NCBI RefSeq assembly: GCF_000378185.1
Contig: NZ_KB899378.1
Span: forward strand, 186,001-250,000
Reading direction: 5' to 3'
DNA: 64,000 bases
DNA from: Salinimonas chungwhensis DSM 16280
Lineage (GTDB): Bacteria; Pseudomonadota; Gammaproteobacteria; Enterobacterales; Alteromonadaceae
The translations under genes were made by a program, and so were the position numbers. Under the pieces are notes generated by a model, which saw only the letters and a program-made list of their open reading frames with translations, was not told the DNA's origin and ran no database searches. Positions within the stretch are counted from its first letter, which is position 1. The number at the start of each line of letters is the position of its first letter. Shown piece by piece: positions 17,501 to 25,755 of the stretch.

Positions 17501-19024
17501 AGACATGTCCCGGGCCACGTAAAGCTCAATGCCTTTAGGTACACCACCGCTTAACGGGCCATCGAATACAGCACTCAACACCAGCGGTGCTGCAGCCGGG
17601 GGGGTGGGTTCCACAGGCTCTTCTGGTGCACTGTCATCACAGCTGCTGGCATCGTAGAAGTCGCTCACCCATGCAGGGTTATCCACAAAAGGATTTCGGT
17701 TACCCTGATACTCATAGATAGCAGCCTGGCGGTTAAGCTCAGTAGCATCCACCGGATCAGCATTATGCCATTCTATTAATGTACATAGCTTACCCAGTTC
17801 CGGCGTATCGGTACTGGTAAGGCGGTTGACCAGCATCAGGTCAGGCGTTACATCGTTACCCATGCCTTCATAGCGCACATCCATATACATCATCATCCGC
17901 GCGACATCGCCTTTAACGCCGTCACGTGGCTCAAAAGAATCACCATCGACACGATTGGCCGGCGCTTCAGCTAACGGAGAATCGGAAAAATCAAAGTCCA
18001 GATTGCCCCGGCTGGCATTCACTGAAATATCTGTAGGCCGTAAATGCTGAATATCTGAATAAGCTTCATTTGCTGAGCTTTTAAATCCATGGCTTTTTGG
18101 CCAGCTGTGTTCCCGATTCCAGTTATCCGGATTATTGGAGGCCGCGCCGGAACCATTCGATGCCTTGGGAATCGACCGGTTAGAATAAAATAAAATAACA
18201 TTATCAGGATTTGCCGGGTCTTCATCGGTAGCGGTCAGGGCGGACCATACCTGTGAGTAAGTAAGCTGGCGGTGCCCGCTGGCTATGACTTCACTTAAGG
18301 TAGCGCGAATACTGGCCAGATCATAACCGGCATCAATCTGTGCCTGCACTTGCTCGTAGTACTGGCTGGCATCAAATTCAGCTGCGTCAGCGACTTTGTC
18401 CAGAGCCGGACAATTGGTGCATACACCTTCTGGAATGCCCTCATCGTCGCCCTCACCTGGCGTTGCATCAGCATCGATGGTATGAGCGCCTAGTCCACTA
18501 TAGTCATCTTTAGGCAGCCCTTCGAATTCCTGCGCCGGAACAAATACATCGTAAGGGTTTGTATCGCCCGTAGTCACTGACGCTTTACGTATCAGCGTAT
18601 TATCTTTAGTACTGACCGGATCTGTACCCCATTGGCCATCGGGTCGAAATCCGACCTGACCGAGGCTGTCTATGATGACACCATCTTTAGTCAGTACCAC
18701 GGCATCATCACCATTAAACAGGTTCTGGCCGGTTAGTTGCTGGGCAAGCTGGCTAAGGGCTGGATCGCTTTTGTTGCTGGCCACTACCCAGGTCCCGTTG
18801 GCATCAACGGTGCCAGACAAGTCGATGATCGCACTGGCATCAGCGTTGCCGTTGGAATACACCGATATGGTGTAGCCGTCCAGAGAAAGTGAGTCAGAGG
18901 TGTGATTATAAAGTTCGAGTGCTTTATTAAAGCTGCTACCTTCGACGTATTGTGAAATTAGCACATCAGCGCTGACCGGCGCTGATAAGCCCAATACGAG
19001 GGGCAGCAGAGTAGATTTTTTCAT
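14600..19024 (-). CDS. giant secreted nuclease: LTD - endonuclease I - LTD - LTD - ExeM/NucH - dockerin-like
   Basis: A 1474-residue secreted protein. ATG 19024 is preferred over the ATG 9 bases upstream because AGGA then has normal spacing. Residues 1-19 are a signal peptide. Domain order as read: lamin-tail domain (about 20-185, SQYVEGSSFNKALELYN), endonuclease I (about 215-465, with NREHSWPKSHGF at 303-313), a second LTD-like module (about 480-650), a third LTD (about 655-815, EYIEGSSFNKALEIVN), an OB-like segment, then an ExeM/NucH-type endonuclease/exonuclease/phosphatase domain (about 1050-1390, with GSFNVLNLFNG, VIGLMEIENDG, NHLKSKGSSCG, GDLNAY and ASDHDPV). The C-terminus has two EF-hand-like loops (DLDGDNDVDNADY, DLNGDGRINSRD) like a dockerin. 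It probably degrades extracellular DNA for nutrients. Two nuclease catalytic domains in one chain is unusual. Confidence 0.9.
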   Translation of the reverse strand: MKKSTLLPLVLGLSAPVSADVLISQYVEGSSFNKALELYNHTSDSLSLDGYTISVYSNGNADASAIIDLSGTVDANGTWVVASNKSDPALSQLAQQLTGQNLFNGDDAVVLTKDGVIIDSLGQVGFRPDGQWGTDPVSTKDNTLIRKASVTTGDTNPYDVFVPAQEFEGLPKDDYSGLGAHTIDADATPGEGDDEGIPEGVCTNCPALDKVADAAEFDASQYYEQVQAQIDAGYDLASIRATLSEVIASGHRQLTYSQVWSALTATDEDPANPDNVILFYSNRSIPKASNGSGAASNNPDNWNREHSWPKSHGFKSSANEAYSDIQHLRPTDISVNASRGNLDFDFSDSPLAEAPANRVDGDSFEPRDGVKGDVARMMMYMDVRYEGMGNDVTPDLMLVNRLTSTDTPELGKLCTLIEWHNADPVDATELNRQAAIYEYQGNRNPFVDNPAWVSDFYDASSCDDSAPEEPVEPTPPAAAPLVLSAVFDGPLSGGVPKGIELYVARDMSDLSVCGVGSANNGNGSSGEEFIFPAVSANAGDYLYIASETDGFTSFFGFAPDYTSGAMSINGDDAIEVFCNGDRVDLYGQTDVDGTGQVWEYADSFAYRTGGVPDGEFTATDWMIPGKDTLDGQADNASAVTPIPVGSYSLMPAQPFFSEYIEGSSFNKALEIVNTGSTSLSLTDYAVQIFANGSETGNGPISLSGDLAPGDVFVLANNQADPAITGESDMLSSQVSFNGDDAVVLLHNGEIIDSIGQIGVKTEWGSGDTSTKDNTLRRMLSVTKGDANAYDEFDPAQQWNGFAKDTFDGLGEYQQSDNGGNPGEPGEPTACFAPATMIHTVQGQSYESPLAGQDVEVEAVITHITPALSGFFIQEEDQDADNNPATSEGIFVYAPGDNSDLMAGDVVRITGSVSERYGRTQLSAQTTPKVCGTDTVTPVALTLPVADEAELEAVEGMLITNRDEWVINNVYSYSQYGEITVSSKRLYIPTQLFSPDSEQASELATANARNSLIIDDNADGSNAAQYLIGGVGIDPYNPIRLGDKVTQVLGVMDYGFSNYRVRPLQNVDLIRENFRTDSPQLDRGNLTLGSFNVLNLFNGNGQGEGFPTSRGADNTEEYQRQLEKIVAAMVEMDADVIGLMEIENDGFGPLSMIAQLTDALNQAMGAEVYTYVDAGVDTIGTDEITTGMLYRTDRVKPEGAARILTPQNSISDADGPLFASRNRPSLAQKFSHIDSTRSFVVSVNHLKSKGSSCGAGDDDPLAGNCDLTRSRAAIALNTWLEEQFPGESKVIMGDLNAYAKEDPIMYLTNSGYINALAKVDGDKAYTYTFRGESGTLDYQLISGPLADAMIDATAWAINADEMPAFDYNDEYKPEAWLNTLLFRASDHDPVITSFNLSIIGDLDGDNDVDNADYAAFIRAIIFNQPLSPELDLNGDGRINSRDIRYFRSLCTRKACAKEDNGPTRRERFSLRSLFR

Positions 19025-19101
19025 TATTGTCATTCCTGCTTGGTGTGAAAACTATCCTTTGGTACAGGAAGACTATAAAAGATTTGCTACAAAAAAGTGA
19101 C

Positions 19102-19130
19102 AAAAAACCGACAATTAACGTCGGTTTTTT
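19102..19130 (-). terminator. terminator of the DUF3016 gene
   Basis: Perfect 11-bp arms AAAAAACCGAC (19102-19112) / GTCGGTTTTTT (19120-19130), 7-base loop; located after the stop at 19226 on -. Confidence 0.8.
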
Positions 19131-19225
19131 GACCTTGGCATCTGTAAATGGCGGGTAAATCCGCGCGGATACTAGGCGGAAGCTTATTTCAGACTGATAA
19201 TGTCATTCACAAAAATATCTGGGAC

Positions 19226-19747
19226 TTACTTCACTGCAGCGGTTTGCTCCACCGTCTTTTCGAACCAGTCGCGGAACATGGCTTTTTCATAGGTCAGGTT
19301 TTCAGTTCGGCGGTTTATCCGTGTTCCCCGATTCATAAACGCCATATCCTTGAGTTTAACATCACCGCTTTGCAGCGTATCGCCCTGCGCGTCGGTCAGT
19401 GCATAACTAAACTGCATCCGGGGAATGTACAGGGGTTTAACCAGACGAACATCAGCGGCACCTACTCCGCCCAGAAAACTGGCCGGCCATACTTCACCGG
19501 CCAGGTCCATATCCGTCACAGTAATTGAAAATGTTTGATCATCAGGCAACGCTGTTGCCAGCTCATTAATGAACGCTTCCATATCGGAAAAAACCATTTC
19601 CCGGAACGATGATCTCGACTGATTGGAAGGACGAATATCCTGATAGGACTCAGGCTCCTGCCACGTCACTTTTACATCCGCCGCTGCACCAGAAGCGCCT
19701 GAAAACAGTCCGGCAAGACCAAGAATCGCTATTGCAAACTTTGCCAT
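19226..19747 (-). CDS. DUF3016 domain-containing exported protein
   Basis: A 173-residue protein starting at ATG 19747, with GAGG 8 bases upstream; the frame extends 20 codons further but without an RBS. Residues 1-23 are a signal peptide (AGLFSGASGAAA). The body has VKVTWQEPESYQDIRPSNQSRSSF and VTDMDLAGEVWP, then IPRMQFSYALTD and LKDMAFM, which is the DUF3016 pattern: a secreted protein with a V.W..P..Y.D start and an 'F...V.D.DLAG' centre. No function is assigned to the family. It is followed by its own terminator and preceded at some distance by another - strand hypothetical. Confidence 0.8.
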   Translation of the reverse strand: MAKFAIAILGLAGLFSGASGAAADVKVTWQEPESYQDIRPSNQSRSSFREMVFSDMEAFINELATALPDDQTFSITVTDMDLAGEVWPASFLGGVGAADVRLVKPLYIPRMQFSYALTDAQGDTLQSGDVKLKDMAFMNRGTRINRRTENLTYEKAMFRDWFEKTVEQTAAVK

Positions 19748-19905
19748 CGTGAATACCTCACACAGATTGACACAAAAAGAGATTGTGTTTGTTAGAGCCA
19801 TATTCACCTAGCAAGTTCATTTATTGATCAGATTTTACGGCACTAGCAGTCTGTAAAGATATGGCTACATCAAGCGCAGCGCAAAAAGACGTATGGCAGA
19901 CGCGG

Positions 19906-20289
19906 CTAAGGCTTATTGACTCTGGCAGTCTGATTTTTCAGCAAGTCAGAATCCGTCAGCTGATGGCAAAATCGTGTGCGGTTCTGCCCCTCTATAAAAG
20001 GATTTTTATCGTCGCTAAGGCAGTACGTTTGATAAAAATGTTGTACGTTACTACGACTGGATAAAATCTCATTGAGGTAGGTCTGCTGGAATGGACGCAT
20101 TGTGTTGTACATATCATCAGACTGCTTACGCAAATCACGCAGTGCCAGATTATCCGGTATTTTTTCAATGGTGGTAAACCACTGTGTGACAGTCTCTTGC
20201 ACATCACTCAACAGATTTTGTACCGCGTTCATACGCAGTATCAGAATCAGTGCAGCAATTTCAATGAAGATAACCAGCTTGCGAAACAT
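19906..20289 (-). CDS. hypothetical protein with N-terminal membrane anchor
   Basis: A 127-residue protein I do not recognise. Residues 4-20 (KLVIFIEIAALILILR) form one membrane-spanning or uncleaved signal segment; the rest is polar and mostly helical, with two Cys (in YQTYCLSD and RTRFCHQL) that could form a disulfide in the periplasm. The RBS GGAGAA precedes the ATG at about 6 bases. It is divergent from ccoG and shares its upstream region. The reading frame is supported by start context and lack of a better alternative; the function is unknown. Confidence 0.6.
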   Translation of the reverse strand: MFRKLVIFIEIAALILILRMNAVQNLLSDVQETVTQWFTTIEKIPDNLALRDLRKQSDDMYNTMRPFQQTYLNEILSSRSNVQHFYQTYCLSDDKNPFIEGQNRTRFCHQLTDSDLLKNQTARVNKP

Positions 20290-20460
20290 AAACTATACAG
20301 TTCTCCTTAGTACAGCCAAAGCCTAGAACAAACTGGTGTCAGGGAAAATAAGTTTTTTCATACCTATGAGTCGACTTTTTATACGTGCAGTAATATCGGC
20401 GACTCTCTCAGTGCTAAGTCATTCATCGCATAAAAACGCAAGTTTCTTCGCACTGATTGT

Positions 20461-20474
20461 TTGATCTGCATTAA
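20461..20474 (+). promoter_or_regulatory. FNR-type site upstream of ccoG
   Basis: TTGATCTGCATTAA matches the FNR consensus TTGAT-N4-ATCAA at 9 of 10 positions. Its centre is about 41 bases upstream of the transcription start predicted from the -10 box at 20496-20501, the class II activation position. Confidence 0.55.
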
Positions 20475-20495
20475 ACTATTATCTTGAACCCCTGT

Positions 20496-20501
20496 TATGA
20501 T
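20496..20501 (+). promoter_or_regulatory. -10 element of the ccoG promoter
   Basis: TATGAT at 20496-20501, about 32 bases upstream of the ATG, at the correct distance from the FNR-type site. No good -35 is present, as expected for an activator-dependent promoter. Confidence 0.45.
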
Positions 20502-20532
20502 AAGCGCGCTAATTTTCGTTAAAGGGTTTTGC

Positions 20533-21963
20533 ATGAGTGATCGAATTCCGGTGAAGAATGTGTCTGGCGTTGAAGTGCATCAACCTAACAGCGCCAATAA
20601 AAAACGCCACCCTTCGCGCAGTCGTATTTATGTCAGAGCGGTGAAAGGACCACTGGAGACATTCCGCCGATTTTTTGGTCTGTTCTTTCTGGCCCTATTT
20701 GCTGTATTGCCATTTATTCAGTACAACGGTCGTCAGGCGATTTTGCTCGATATTACAGAGCAGCGGTTCTCATTCTTTGCCCTTACATTGTGGCCGCAGG
20801 ATTTAACACTGTTTGCCTACATTTTTATCATTTCAGCCTTTGCCCTGTTTTTTGTGACCACATTTGCCGGCCGAGTCTGGTGCGGGTTTATGTGTCCGCA
20901 GACCACCTGGGTGTATATCTTCACCTGGTTTGAGGAAAAAATTGAAGGCAGCCGTAATAAACGGATGAAACTCGACGAGCGCCCCATGGACGTTGACAAG
21001 TTCTGGCGAAAGACACTGAAACAGTTTAGCTGGTGGACGGTCTCGATTCTCACTGCCATATTATTTGTGGGCTACTTTACTCCCGTACGGCCACTGTTTA
21101 TGGACTTTTTCACTTTTCAGACCGGGTTCTGGGCAACATTTTCAATTTTATTTTTTGCTGTTTGTACCTGGGGCAATGCAGGCTACATGCGCGAGATTAT
21201 GTGCACGCACATCTGCCCCTACGCGCGCTTTCAGTCTGCCATGTTCGATCAGGACACTATCACCGTTGCCTACGATGCGCGACGGGGTGAGGCCAGAGGG
21301 CCCCGCCCGCGAAAAATTCCCCATGAAGAGTTAGCCGAAAAAGGCCTCGGTGATTGTATTGATTGTAACCTGTGCGTGCAGGTCTGCCCTACGGGTATTG
21401 ATATTCGCAATGGCCTGCAATACGAGTGTATTAACTGTGGCGCCTGCGTAGATGCCTGTAATGGCGTTATGGAAAAAATGAATTATCCTAAAGGGTTGAT
21501 TCGCTTTGCCTCAGAAGATTCTCTGGCAGGTGGCACCACAAAAGTCTTTCGTCCCAAACTTATCGGCTATTTTGCGGTTTTAGTCATCATGATCGCGGTA
21601 TTCGCCGCCAATCTGTTGTATCGGGTACCGCTGGAAGTGGATATCATCCGCGACCGCAACTCATTGTACCGTGAGACCAATCAGGGTCTGATTGAAAATG
21701 TTTATACCCTCAAGATTTTGAATAAATCGCAGCAACCCCGGACCTACCAGATAAGTGTGGAAGGACTGCCTTCCTACGAGTTGATTGGCAATAAAGCTGT
21801 GCAGGTGGACGGTGGCGAAGTGGCGACACTACCGATTTCGGTTGCTACTGATGCCTATAATCTGGAAGATGCGGTCACAGAAATACGTTTTAACGTCTCA
21901 ACCATCACTTCGCAGGGCGAAGAGATTCAGGTTACCGAGCCGTCTAAATTTCTTTACCGATAG
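20533..21963 (+). CDS. ccoG: cytochrome c oxidase accessory protein CcoG (RdxA/FixG)
   Basis: A 476-residue membrane ferredoxin involved in copper handling for assembly of cbb3 oxidase. The start at 20533 (MSDRIPV) is preferred to an upstream ATG because AAAGGG lies 6 bases before it. Several membrane segments (about 45-65, 92-113, 166-183, 197-212, 345-365) surround WCGFMCPQTTW at 116-126. Two 4Fe-4S clusters are shown by Cys275-x2-Cys278-x2-Cys281-x3-Cys285 and Cys299-x2-Cys302-x2-Cys305-x3-Cys309. The C-terminal part is a periplasmic Ig-like domain. The upstream FNR-type box fits oxygen-limited expression. The ccoNOPQ genes are not in this window. srkA follows after 6 bases. Confidence 0.95.
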   Translation: MSDRIPVKNVSGVEVHQPNSANKKRHPSRSRIYVRAVKGPLETFRRFFGLFFLALFAVLPFIQYNGRQAILLDITEQRFSFFALTLWPQDLTLFAYIFIISAFALFFVTTFAGRVWCGFMCPQTTWVYIFTWFEEKIEGSRNKRMKLDERPMDVDKFWRKTLKQFSWWTVSILTAILFVGYFTPVRPLFMDFFTFQTGFWATFSILFFAVCTWGNAGYMREIMCTHICPYARFQSAMFDQDTITVAYDARRGEARGPRPRKIPHEELAEKGLGDCIDCNLCVQVCPTGIDIRNGLQYECINCGACVDACNGVMEKMNYPKGLIRFASEDSLAGGTTKVFRPKLIGYFAVLVIMIAVFAANLLYRVPLEVDIIRDRNSLYRETNQGLIENVYTLKILNKSQQPRTYQISVEGLPSYELIGNKAVQVDGGEVATLPISVATDAYNLEDAVTEIRFNVSTITSQGEEIQVTEPSKFLYR

Positions 21964-21969
21964 GAATGT

Positions 21970-22941
21970 ATGACCGACTTCACCTTCACCGGGCTGACGC
22001 CTGATGTGGTTCTGGATGCGCTGGAAGCATGTGGTATTTACCCGCAATCCGGCCTGCTGGCACTTAACAGTTATGAAAACCGGGTTTATCAGTTTCAGGC
22101 TGATGATAACCGCCGTTTTGTGGTTAAATTTTATCGGCCTGACCGCTGGACTAATGAACAAATTCAGGAAGAACATGATTTTTCCTGGCAAATAAATGAT
22201 GCCGATATTCCGTTGGTGGCCCCTCTTAAAATTGACGGTAAAACACTGCATTTTTATAAAGGGTTCCGCTTTACCGTATTTCCCTCTGTCGGAGGCCGCC
22301 AGTTCGAAATTGATAATCTTGACCAGCTCGAGTGGATGGGTCGTTTTATCGGCAGAATGCATCGGGTAGGTCAGGCTCAGCCATTTAGCTATCGTCCTGC
22401 CATCAGTACAGAGGCGTTTTTACATACCCCTTATAAAGAGTTACAGCAAAGTGCCCTGTTGCCCGAGCATCTTAAATCTGCGTTTTTTGCGATTGCTGAG
22501 CCCCTGATTGCACAGACTGAAAAGTTGTATAAGCCCGTGGGTCAAATCAGGCTCCACGGGGACTGTCATCCGGGCAACATCTTATGGCGAGACGGGCCTA
22601 TGTTTGTGGATCTGGACGATTGCCGCAGTGGCCCGGCTATTCAGGATTTATGGATGATGTTATATGGTGACCGTCAGCAGCAGCTGCTTCAGCTGGATGT
22701 CATGGTGGAAGCGTACGAAGAGTTTCATTCACTGGATAAGCGGGAACTGGCACTTATTGAGCCGCTACGCGCAATGCGCATGATCCAGTATATGGCGTGG
22801 CTGTCACGACGCTGGCAGGATCCGGCGTTTCCCCGGGCGTTCCCATGGTTTGCCGATGATAAATACTGGGAGGGTCAAATTTTAGCGCTCAAAGAGCAAA
22901 TGTCATCGCTGCAGGAGCCACCGCTTAGTCTGGGCATTTAG
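21970..22941 (+). CDS. srkA: serine/threonine protein kinase SrkA (YihE/RdoA)
   Basis: A 323-residue kinase of the aminoglycoside phosphotransferase fold. LHGDCHPGNILWRDG at 195-209 is the catalytic loop and VDLDDCRSGPA at 213-223 the metal-binding segment, as in E. coli SrkA; the N-lobe has YENRVYQF and VVKFYRPDRW. SrkA is a stress-response kinase linked to the Cpx envelope response in enterics. In E. coli it neighbours dsbA; here dsbA lies about 6 kb away on the same strand. It starts 6 bases after ccoG and is followed within 2 bases by the YqaA gene, so the three probably form an operon. Confidence 0.93.
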   Translation: MTDFTFTGLTPDVVLDALEACGIYPQSGLLALNSYENRVYQFQADDNRRFVVKFYRPDRWTNEQIQEEHDFSWQINDADIPLVAPLKIDGKTLHFYKGFRFTVFPSVGGRQFEIDNLDQLEWMGRFIGRMHRVGQAQPFSYRPAISTEAFLHTPYKELQQSALLPEHLKSAFFAIAEPLIAQTEKLYKPVGQIRLHGDCHPGNILWRDGPMFVDLDDCRSGPAIQDLWMMLYGDRQQQLLQLDVMVEAYEEFHSLDKRELALIEPLRAMRMIQYMAWLSRRWQDPAFPRAFPWFADDKYWEGQILALKEQMSSLQEPPLSLGI

Positions 22942-22943
22942 CA

Positions 22944-23366
22944 GTGTTTGCTGGAGCAGGTCTTGCCGGCATGTTCTTAAGTGCATTGCTGGCCGCGACC
23001 ATTCTTCCGTTAGGCTCAGAAGCGGTCTTGCTGGCCCTGCTTTATGCAGATTACCCCATGCTGCCCTTACTTATTGTGGCGACAACCGGCAATGTGGCGG
23101 GCTCATGGATAAACTACTGGATTGGCCGACATTGGGGCCGTCCGGGCATAAAGCGCTTTTTGAAAGTCACCGATGACAGCCTTTTTCGTGCGGAGCAACG
23201 TTTTCGCACCTGGGGACGCTGGTCGCTGTGTCTTGCGTGGGTACCGGTTATTGGCGATCCCCTTACCCTGATTGCCGGTCTCATTCGCGTTCATCCCGGC
23301 TGGTTTCTGTTTCTGGTTACTATTGGAAAAGCAGCCCGATATATTGCTATCTCTTTGTTAGCCTGA
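22944..23366 (+). CDS. YqaA/DedA-like small membrane protein
   Basis: A 140-residue integral membrane protein of the SNARE-associated/DedA superfamily, YqaA branch. LSALLAATILPLGSEAVLLALL matches the YqaA N-terminal membrane re-entrant segment (shown here only as a region, residues 13-34), ATTGNVAGSWINYWIGR and a C-terminal WVPVIGDPLTLIAGLIRV follow, ending in IGKAARY. The GTG at 22944 is used because it gives the normal E. coli YqaA length (142); an ATG at 22971 is an alternative. It follows srkA by only 2 bases, so translation may be coupled. DedA-type proteins move phospholipids or support membrane potential; the YqaA role is unknown. Confidence 0.82.
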   Translation: MFAGAGLAGMFLSALLAATILPLGSEAVLLALLYADYPMLPLLIVATTGNVAGSWINYWIGRHWGRPGIKRFLKVTDDSLFRAEQRFRTWGRWSLCLAWVPVIGDPLTLIAGLIRVHPGWFLFLVTIGKAARYIAISLLA

Positions 23367-23420
23367 TGTTTTTTCTTCGCTATATTGTTTTTATAAGCTT
23401 GTCGCGTATACTTCGCCGTT

Positions 23421-23620
23421 ATTCAGGTGCTTGTTTTTTTAAACAGGTTAAACGGGAAGTCAGTGCAACTCTGACGCTGCCCCCGCAACGGTAAGCTCTG
23501 GTCAACGACCTTCATTTACACAGCATATGCTGATCAGTCACTGTGATTCATCATGGGAAGACGTTAAATGACTTTGTACATACAAAGCGAGCAAGCCCGG
23601 ATACCGGCCTGATACGCCAA
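23421..23620 (+). ncRNA. cobalamin (adenosylcobalamin) riboswitch
   Basis: A clear B12 aptamer: the upstream GGTGC at 23426, then AACGGGAAGTCAGTGCAACT, CTGCCCCCGCAACGGTAAGC near 23478-23495 (the invariant core), and the terminal half-box ending ATACCGGCCTGATACGCC near 23600-23618. It leads directly into the leader of a TonB-dependent receptor gene, where a hairpin GCACTC (23650-23655) / GAGTGC (23661-23666) may act in the expression platform. High cobalamin would repress btuB translation or transcription (family knowledge). Confidence 0.93.
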
Positions 23621-23683
23621 CTGGTTAAGACCCAGTTTCTCGATTAGCTGCACTCGGGCGGAGTGCTGTTACGGAATCCTCCT

Positions 23684-25597
23684 ATGAAAAAACATTTACT
23701 TACTCTGACTTCAGTGTCGGTGGCATTCACTATGACCGGCATATTCTCCAGCGCAACGGCGCAAACAACCACCACTGACGTAGAACGTCTGACAGTCACC
23801 GGTTCACGCCTGGCCCTGGGCCGCGCTGAACTGGCCGCCGTCTCAACCGTTATTGCACAGCAGGAGATTGCCCGCTCCGGTGCGCTCCAGCTTACTGATT
23901 TGCTGCGGGCGTTGCCGGGTGTCACCATTGCGCAGTCCGGGGGCAGTGGCGCGCTCACTGAAATCCGCTTAAGAGGCAGTGAAACCAATCATCTGCTTGT
24001 GGTGATCGATGGCGTCATTGCCAATGACATCGGTCAGGGCAGCACTATTGACCTGGCCCATTTAAGTGCCGCCAATATTGCCCGCATTGAATTGTTGCGC
24101 GGCGCCCAAAGTGCATTGTGGGGAAGCGGTGCAGTCGCCGGGGTTTTAAATATCACAACCACCGCGGCACTCAATAATGGCAGTCGTGTTCAGGCCAAAG
24201 TCGGAGCAGGTACACAGGGCACCACTACCGGCTCAGCATCAGCGGGCGGCCAGGATGGGGCGCTTCAATTTAATGCCTATGCAAACTGGCTTAATACTGA
24301 TGGCGACAATATTGCCCTCACCGGCAACGAAGATGATGGTTATCGCAATATCACCACCGGCGGTTCTTTGCGCTGGCAAGCAGATGATGCCCATACGGTT
24401 TCTGCCAATGTCAGACTGGTGGATTATGCCAGCGATTTTGACGCTATTGACGCAATCACCACCGGTTTACCCATTGATGCGGACAATGTGACCGATGGAA
24501 AACAGATAAATGCGTTACTGGGCTGGATTTTTTCGCCACAAAAGAGCGCTTATAGCAGCACTGTACATGGCAGCTACAGAAAAGATGAAAATGACAGCGT
24601 CGCTGCAAAGCGGTACGACGGCGGCACCACCGGCGAGCGTTTTCAGCTTACCTGGCTAAACCGTTATACCTATCATGACTGGCAAATTGCCGGAGGGCTT
24701 GAGTATCTGACACGTCAATTCAGCCAGCGCGGTCTGGCAGATTTTGGTGATCCCAATCAACAGCAACAGGATCATACCTCCAGCGTGTTTGCCGAAATCG
24801 GAGGCCCCCTGGTCAGCGACGTCGTGCTGTCACTTTCCGGACGCTTTGATAATAACACCGAATTTGATAATGCCTTTAGTTATCGCGCCGGCGTCAATTG
24901 GGCGGTGAATGATGCTTATTCGGTTTTCACCAGTGTTAGCCAGGCGGTCAAAACCCCTTCGTTCACAGAGCGGTTCGGCTATTACCCGCAAACCTTTGTG
25001 GGTAATCCTGACCTCAAGCCAGAAACCAGTCAGCAATGGGAAGCCGGTGCCAGAGCCGTTTTCACTTCTGCACTGCAAGGGCAGCTGAGTTTCTTTAGTA
25101 CGCAACTGGAGGATGAAATAAACGGCTATGTTTACAACCCTGAAACCTTCATAACCACCGCTGAAAATCGCCAGACTGACAGTGAACGTGAGGGGGTCGA
25201 AGCTGAATTTACTTATCAGCACAACGATCTCACCGTGCGTTCCAGCTATAGTTATATCGATACACAGCAGGCTGGCGATGATGAACTAAGACGGGCAAAT
25301 CACCAGGCAGCGGTGAGCGTGCTGGCTCCTCTACCCATCAGCGGCTTGTCGTTTTACGCCAAAGTAGCCTATACCGGTACCCGTAAGGATATTTTTTATC
25401 CGCCTTATCCGGCGACGGCGCAAACTGTCAATTTGTCAGCCTACACGATAGTGGATGTGAACCTGACCTATCCCATCAGTGACAGCTGGTCGGCAACATT
25501 GCGGGTAGATAACCTGCTGGATGAAACCTATCAGGATATTGTTGGTTTCTCTGCACAGGAAAGACGTGCGGTATTGTCAGTAAACTGGCAACTTTAA
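23684..25597 (+). CDS. btuB: TonB-dependent vitamin B12 receptor BtuB
   Basis: A 637-residue outer membrane receptor. A signal peptide (1-27, ending ATA/AQ) is followed by the Ton box region ERLTVTGSR and a plug domain (LLRALPGVTIAQSGG, LVVIDGVI, RIELLRGAQSALWGSGAVAGVLNI). A 22-strand barrel follows with KTPSFTERFGYY, NPDLKPETSQQWE and a C-terminal YQDIVGFSAQERRAVLSVNW ending in an aromatic-containing strand. The start at 23684 is chosen because the N-terminus is a standard signal peptide. The identity as BtuB rests on the cobalamin riboswitch immediately upstream and the length close to E. coli BtuB (614). No btuCDF or corrinoid biosynthesis genes are in the window. Confidence 0.92.
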   Translation: MKKHLLTLTSVSVAFTMTGIFSSATAQTTTTDVERLTVTGSRLALGRAELAAVSTVIAQQEIARSGALQLTDLLRALPGVTIAQSGGSGALTEIRLRGSETNHLLVVIDGVIANDIGQGSTIDLAHLSAANIARIELLRGAQSALWGSGAVAGVLNITTTAALNNGSRVQAKVGAGTQGTTTGSASAGGQDGALQFNAYANWLNTDGDNIALTGNEDDGYRNITTGGSLRWQADDAHTVSANVRLVDYASDFDAIDAITTGLPIDADNVTDGKQINALLGWIFSPQKSAYSSTVHGSYRKDENDSVAAKRYDGGTTGERFQLTWLNRYTYHDWQIAGGLEYLTRQFSQRGLADFGDPNQQQQDHTSSVFAEIGGPLVSDVVLSLSGRFDNNTEFDNAFSYRAGVNWAVNDAYSVFTSVSQAVKTPSFTERFGYYPQTFVGNPDLKPETSQQWEAGARAVFTSALQGQLSFFSTQLEDEINGYVYNPETFITTAENRQTDSEREGVEAEFTYQHNDLTVRSSYSYIDTQQAGDDELRRANHQAAVSVLAPLPISGLSFYAKVAYTGTRKDIFYPPYPATAQTVNLSAYTIVDVNLTYPISDSWSATLRVDNLLDETYQDIVGFSAQERRAVLSVNWQL

Positions 25598-25622
25598 TCT
25601 ACCAGCATCCCCCACCACCAAA

Positions 25623-25656
25623 AACACAGGAGCGTCATGCTGCACGTTCCTGTGTT
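25623..25656 (+). terminator. hairpin after btuB
   Basis: 12-bp arms with one G-U pair: AACACAGGAGCG (25623-25634) / CGTTCCTGTGTT (25645-25656). It lacks a T run, so it is a non-classical terminator or stabilising hairpin. Confidence 0.45.
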
Positions 25657-25755
25657 GGTAAAGTCGCAGATTTCTGACTATAGTTTAGCCACGGTCAAAA
25701 TAATCATTATAACTGCCGGGCTTATTTCTGTTGTCGGCAAGGACTGGCAGGCTTA

